35,910 nt of DNA from Anaerolineales bacterium (GTDB lineage: Bacteria; Chloroflexota; Anaerolineae; Anaerolineales; RBG-16-64-43): the NCBI GenBank assembly GCA_016928575.1, contig JAFGKK010000046.1, positions 1-35,910 of the forward strand, given 5' to 3'. The notes below the pieces were generated by a model that worked only from the letters and a program-made list of their open reading frames with translations, searched no databases and was not told the origin of the DNA. Position numbers and translations under genes: made by a program. Positions 32,318-35,910 of the stretch are shown piece by piece. The stretch's first letter is position 1. Each line of letters opens with the position of its first letter.

Positions 32318-32967
32318 TTGAGCGGAAAACCGCGCGCGCCTCTCTTCCCGATCGCCACCATGCTCATCGCCGGCGGATTGCCCCTTCCGGCTTGCGGAAC
32401 GGCTCCGGCTTCCGCCCCTCCCGCGGATTCGGCCCGAACCCTGCAAGAAACTTCCTGAAAGGATTTTTCGGTTGCGGATTTCAACTCCGTGCACAGTCCG
32501 ATTCGGACGGAGAAGGCGGTTCTCTGATTTTCGGCTCGCTTCCCGTTTCCGCCCCCGCGGAGGATTTGGCGCCGGAGCTGGCCGTTTTTCTCGGGCGCTG
32601 GGAGGGATTTAAGCATGGGCGGGGAAGCGGCCTACCGTTTCGCCCTGATCCTGCCTGGTTTCTTCGCCGCCGTTTCGCCGCTGGCGGGCTTCAACCCCAA
32701 ACACTCTCCGGCGGCCCTGCAGGGCGGCTGCTCCCCCCTTCCGCTTCCCCTCAAAAACCTGAGGGGCGTTCCGGTTTGGGCGATCAGCGGCGCGGAGGAT
32801 ATCGTGGTTCCGCTGTCGGTCGTGCAAGCGGCCATCGACGAGCTCAAGGCGGCGGGAGTCGATATCCGGCTGAGACTATCCTGGAAGGCCACGACCACGA
32901 CGTCTGGACGGACACCTACTCTGATCCGGAGTATTACGAATGGTTCCTGCAATATCAACGCGACTAA
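32318..32967 (+). pseudogene. Decayed lipoprotein-esterase gene (multiple frame breaks)
   Basis: AAGGAG precedes TTG 32318, which opens a lipoprotein signal ending in LPLPACG. That frame stops at 32458. A different frame carries PAEDLAPELAVFLGRWEGF to about 32598. A third then carries DLSMGGEAAYRFALILPGFF, which looks like a G-x-S-x-G nucleophile elbow with its first Gly changed to Asp, and continues to VPVWAISGAEDIVVPLS and VDIRLRL. At 32871-32876 the sequence CTGAGACTATC has two extra bases: removing GA restores RLTILEGHDHDVW. The C-terminus EYYEWFLQYQRD ends at TAA 32965-32967. The order (signal, GRWEG domain, alpha/beta hydrolase) matches a secreted esterase that lost its middle and suffered two or three frame changes. 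A frame from ATG 32615 that runs on into the next gene is an artefact of this decay. Confidence 0.7.
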
Positions 32968-33022
32968 GACCCGATGTTCCCCGGCCGTCCGGCGGGCCGC
33001 ACCGCAGATCGGGCGGCGGACC

Positions 33023-33535
33023 ATAAGAATCCTGTTCTTCGCCGCTCTGGCCGGAATCTTCTGCCTTCACGGTTGCGCCTCCGCGTCCCCGAATCGCGCG
33101 ACTCCGAAGCCCGGATGGACGGTATACGCCAACGACCTGTATGGATATGAAATCCAATATCCGCAAGGATACGCCCTGTGGCCGACCGGTCCAGAAGGCG
33201 GTCGGGACGGCGCGAACATCCGCATCGCGCTTGCCGACCGCGCGGCGCCCGCTCCGGTCCTCGATATCCGGATCAGCCCGCGCACGCCCGAATCGGAATT
33301 TCCCGGCCCGGCCGCGTCCTCCGGACAATTCCAAGCCGAGGCGAACGAGGTCCTGATCGGCGGCCGCCCGGCCCGGGAATGGATCCTATTCTGGAAAAGC
33401 ACCGGCGAGATCGCATTCGTGGAAATTCTCGCCGACGGGGTGGTGTTCCAATTCGCCGCCGGTCCGGGGCCGGCGGATTTCCACGCCTCGGAATGGCGGC
33501 AAATCGTCGCCACGTTCCGGCTGACCGGCGGTTGA
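33023..33535 (+). CDS. Lipoprotein with no canonical start codon
   Basis: About 170 residues. RILFFAALAGIFCLHGCASAS is a good lipoprotein signal with lipobox LHGC, followed by a soluble domain (GWTVYANDLYGYEIQYPQGY, then EANEVLIGGRPAREWILFW) of the kind seen in PsbP-like secreted lipoproteins. In this frame no ATG, GTG or TTG lies between the signal and the decayed esterase gene; the expected position is ATA at 33023. The frame also stays open into the decayed hydrolase. So this gene either uses a rare ATA start, is fused to the remnant, or is itself losing function. Composition and domain look intact, so recent start loss is my preferred reading. Confidence 0.5.
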   Translation: MRILFFAALAGIFCLHGCASASPNRATPKPGWTVYANDLYGYEIQYPQGYALWPTGPEGGRDGANIRIALADRAAPAPVLDIRISPRTPESEFPGPAASSGQFQAEANEVLIGGRPAREWILFWKSTGEIAFVEILADGVVFQFAAGPGPADFHASEWRQIVATFRLTGG

Positions 33536-33639
33536 GCCCGCCGGCCGCGCTTCCCCGTCCGGCAGGCATCCGGCGATTTCCACCCCGGGGCTTTTCCCTC
33601 AACCGGGCCCGGGCAGTCCTTTTTCCAAGGTGGGTGATC

Positions 33640-34080
33640 ATGGATTATTCGATTCGAGAGGCGACCCCTGCTGATGCGCCGGACATCGTCGCGCTCGTCC
33701 GGGAAACGTCGCAGGAGGACAACGAGCACACTCCGCTGACGGAAGCTTATGTGGGCGAGTATCTCGCCGCTCCGGACAGCGGGATCCTCCTCGCCGAGGC
33801 GGACGGACAAACCGCCGGTCTGCTGAGTTATTCCATCCGGCCGGGCCTTTTCCACGCCGCGCCCTCCTGCCTGATCGAATTGCTCGTCGTCCGTAAGCCG
33901 CTGCGCGGCCGCGGCGCGGGCGGTGCGTTGCTTAAGAAGATGCTGGCGCGGGCCGCGGCGCTCGGTTGCGCCGAGGTGTCGGTTTCGACGATGCCGGACA
34001 ACGCCGGAGCCATCCGTTTCTACCGCCGCCACGGCCTGACGGAGGAGGCGGTTTTTCTGGAAAAGCATTTTCCCGGTTGA
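33640..34080 (+). CDS. GNAT family N-acetyltransferase
   Basis: 146 residues from ATG 33640 with AAGG/GGTGG upstream; the frame is open further but the new start gives a standard GNAT length. SIREATPADAPDIVALVRET is the typical first strand and helix. LLVVRKPLRGRGAGGALLKK is motif A with the acetyl-CoA pyrophosphate loop R-G-R-G-A-G, and MPDNAGAIRFYRRHGLTEEA is the end-domain motif. The family transfers an acetyl group from acetyl-CoA to an amine; the substrate is unknown. It stands alone between the lipoprotein and the glycosyltransferase gene. Confidence 0.92.
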   Translation: MDYSIREATPADAPDIVALVRETSQEDNEHTPLTEAYVGEYLAAPDSGILLAEADGQTAGLLSYSIRPGLFHAAPSCLIELLVVRKPLRGRGAGGALLKKMLARAAALGCAEVSVSTMPDNAGAIRFYRRHGLTEEAVFLEKHFPG

Positions 34081-34238
34081 AAGACCCCAGGCCGCCCCGC
34101 CGACTGTTTTTTATCCCCGCTTAAGGTATCCCGGCAACTCGGAAGCATATACAATCCATATAGTCTTTTTGGCCGCCTCCTGGCGGTTCGGACAGCCGCG
34201 GCCGATCCGCGCTCCCTTTCCGATCAAGGACCCGGACG

Positions 34239-35585
34239 ATGAAAAAATCCACCTTGGCATATTTGACCAGCCGCGAGCACATGCTCATCCTGACCTACGC
34301 CCCGGCCGGGCTCGGCCACCTGCGGATCACCGACGCGCTGTACGACGGCCTGCCGAAAACCGTCAACCCGGTCATCCTCGGCAGCCGGGATACGTCGATC
34401 CAAACCCTCCACCGGATCACCAGCATCCACCCCGTCGCCCGCGGCATCTTCGAGTGGCTGCAATCCGGCCCGCTGGCTCGGCAAGCCAACCGGCTTTACC
34501 GCTGGTCCCTGCGGGTCAACACCGGGGTGGTCTACGAGGAGATGTGCCGGGTGGTCGATGAGCGCTTCGATCCGCCGAAGAAAATCCTGGTGGTGTCGAC
34601 CCACTTCGGCTTGGCGCACAAACTGGCGGTGGTCAAGGAGCGGCTGCAGAGGGAAAAGCAGGTCGAGATCCTGCTCGTCGTCCTGGTGAGCGACGACACC
34701 TTTCAGCACATCTGGTACGTGGACGGGGCGGACCTGCTGGTCGTTCCGAGTGCATTCATCAAAAAGAAGTACGCCGCCTACGGCGAAAGCCTGGGAAAGC
34801 CCGTGCCGATCGAAGTCAATCCCTATCCCCTCAATCCCCAGCGGATGCGCAGGCTCGGGCCGGGTCCGATGGCGGAGAAGAAGAACCAGTTGAACCCGAG
34901 GGGCAAGGAACCGATCCGGATCTCGATCCCGGTATCCGGCGCGGCGGTGGGCATGCTGTATTTTTCCCATCTGATGGCCGCCCTCCACCGCAAGTCCGAC
35001 CGCTTCCGCTTCCACATCGTCTCCAAGGACGCGCCCTTCACCCAGCAATTCCTGAACGAATGGGAAAACACCCCTTGGGTGCACCTGCACGTCGGGGAAA
35101 CGGACCGCGAGACGGTGGACCTTTACGACCGGCTTCTGGACGAGAACGTCGTCTCGCTCGAAGTGACCAAACCGAGCGAGCAGGCCTTCAAGGCGTTGAT
35201 TCCGACGGCCATGCGGGGCGGCGTCATTCTGCTGTTTTCCGAGCCGGTGGGCCAACAGGAAATCGACAACCTCAACTTTCTCCAGCACCACGGGCTGACC
35301 CCCTCCCGGGAGGTCACCCAGGAATTATGGGCGATGGCCGAACACGGCGGGGGATTGGACGCCGCGCTGCGGAGGCGGTTTTACTCCGAAGCCCGGTACT
35401 GGCGCGGGGTGCGTCTGCCCTGGCGGTCGCAGAAATCCGCGGATTTCATCTGGTGGCTGCACCAATCCGGGATCCTCGATCGGATGTATTCCGCCAACGT
35501 CACCCAGCGGGTGCTGGATGAGGAATCTCGCGTCCTGGGGCCGAACGGCGTCTCCGAGTTCTGGGACTTGGTGACGTCGGTGTAG
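34239..35585 (+). CDS. GT28/MGDG-synthase-like glycosyltransferase
   Basis: 448 residues; AAGGA lies 8 nt before ATG 34239. No signal peptide or membrane span. The N-terminal loop AGLGHLRITDAL corresponds to the glycine-rich acceptor-side loop, and LVSDDTFQHIWYVDGADLLV resembles the D-x-x-x-H-x-x-W block of the family. A nucleotide-sugar-binding half begins near residue 220 (IRISIPVSGAAVGMLYF) and includes TKPSEQAFKALIPTA and SEPVGQQEIDNLNFL, the K-P-G/S-Q-x-x-x-A and G-Q-E-x-x-N elements of diacylglycerol glucosyltransferases and MurG. Likely role: a glycolipid sugar transfer on the cytoplasmic face. A TATAGT stretch at 34159 may be its -10. Confidence 0.78.
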   Translation: MKKSTLAYLTSREHMLILTYAPAGLGHLRITDALYDGLPKTVNPVILGSRDTSIQTLHRITSIHPVARGIFEWLQSGPLARQANRLYRWSLRVNTGVVYEEMCRVVDERFDPPKKILVVSTHFGLAHKLAVVKERLQREKQVEILLVVLVSDDTFQHIWYVDGADLLVVPSAFIKKKYAAYGESLGKPVPIEVNPYPLNPQRMRRLGPGPMAEKKNQLNPRGKEPIRISIPVSGAAVGMLYFSHLMAALHRKSDRFRFHIVSKDAPFTQQFLNEWENTPWVHLHVGETDRETVDLYDRLLDENVVSLEVTKPSEQAFKALIPTAMRGGVILLFSEPVGQQEIDNLNFLQHHGLTPSREVTQELWAMAEHGGGLDAALRRRFYSEARYWRGVRLPWRSQKSADFIWWLHQSGILDRMYSANVTQRVLDEESRVLGPNGVSEFWDLVTSV

Positions 35586-35910
35586 GGCGCGGGCGGACCG
35601 GCAAGGCGAGAGCCAATTACAATTCTCTCTTATTATAGTCATGCGGCGCTGGACCATGGACTGTGGTCCACCGAAAAGGCATTCCCCCGCGGAAGAAGGA
35701 ACCATCATCCCCCAGACAATCCTCGGCGATGGTCGATGGTTTATGGCCGCCGGCTGAATCCCAAGGGCCGATGCGCAATTCCCCCATAGAAGAACCGCCC
35801 CCTTCTTCCGATAGAAAAAATCATTGTATCTCCTCAGCCCCCCGTCCCTGCCCTTTCCTCACCCCCAACCCCACAACCCCTTCCCCCTCTCCTGACTTAT
35901 GCCAGGAGAG
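35586..35910. other. Right-edge intergenic region
   Basis: About 325 bp without a supported gene. It holds a TGGACCA/TGGTCCA inverted repeat at 35650-35670, a weak GAGAG/CTCTC hairpin near 35605-35628 that might end the glycosyltransferase transcript, a C-rich plus-strand tract from 35840, and a terminal palindrome. Confidence 0.5.
35887..35910. repeat. Terminal palindrome at right window edge
   Basis: CTCTCCTG (35887-35894) and CAGGAGAG (35903-35910) are perfect 8-bp arms around ACTTATGC, and the element may extend beyond the window. Preceded by a long C-rich tract, it resembles the 'ccctctcctg' extragenic repeats of some environmental bacterial genomes. Confidence 0.6.

Noticed and set aside
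32615-33535. Single 306-residue gene
   Set aside because: Its first half is hydrolase remnant and its second half starts with an internal lipoprotein signal; the join is an accident of frame.
1-35910. CRISPR array, tRNA, rRNA, transposase or phage genes
   Set aside because: I looked for regularly spaced short repeats, TTCGAATCC-type tRNA arms and DDE or recombinase motifs and found none I can support.

Overview
The window is GC-rich bacterial chromosome. Genes lie on both strands, most carry a clear AGGAGG-type ribosome binding site, and there are no rRNA, tRNA or phage genes and no intact insertion sequence. Many lipoproteins have a short signal, a lipobox and then a Pro/Thr/Ser/Ala-rich tether. 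There are also TM-Pro/Thr-SH3 proteins, an intramembrane protease with CBS domains, and a giant DUF11-type repeat protein ending in a sortase domain. Together these suggest an Anaerolineae-like member of the Chloroflexota. That placement is inference from gene style, since no marker gene is present.

Left part (1-9141, minus strand). The edge carries two copies of a ~113-bp tandem repeat. Then come a CPBP intramembrane protease, a small membrane protein broken by a -1 frameshift at a GGGTTTT heptamer, a short 4Fe-4S membrane protein, and a second CPBP protein whose EExxxR motif reads EExxxC. After a ~1.1-kb stretch with almost no coding signal lies a complete ABC-2 export operon: one ATPase followed by two homologous permeases. 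Upstream of it is a hairpin-rich ~280-bp stretch with two minus-strand terminators and a candidate structured RNA.

Middle (9142-21341). A NarL-type response regulator and a matching sensor kinase lie on the minus strand, separated by a lipoprotein gene on the plus strand. Next are a small hypothetical gene, a 3-hydroxyisobutyrate-dehydrogenase-like enzyme, a site-2 protease with two CBS domains, a TM-SH3 protein divergent from a PHP-domain phosphoesterase, a lipoprotein, a xylose-isomerase-like TIM-barrel protein, a YjbQ/UPF0047 protein and an SGNH-hydrolase lipoprotein.

Right part (21342-35910). A ~2,220-residue secreted protein is read on the minus strand. It has about ten DUF11-like units; the last eight alternate between two types, and an LPDTG motif precedes a fused sortase domain. 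Divergent from it runs a plus-strand run of surface genes: an SGNH-like lipoprotein, an alpha/beta-hydrolase lipoprotein and a membrane protein. A visibly decayed lipoprotein-esterase pseudogene follows, then a lipoprotein lacking a normal start codon, a GNAT acetyltransferase and a GT28/MGDG-synthase-like glycosyltransferase. The right edge ends in a palindrome.

The dominant theme is the cell surface: about six lipoproteins, a giant adhesin-like protein with its own sortase, membrane proteases and a drug/lipid-type exporter. The observations most worth following are the self-contained LPDTG-sortase repeat protein, the slippery-heptamer frameshift, the candidate structured RNA, and the altered CPBP active site.
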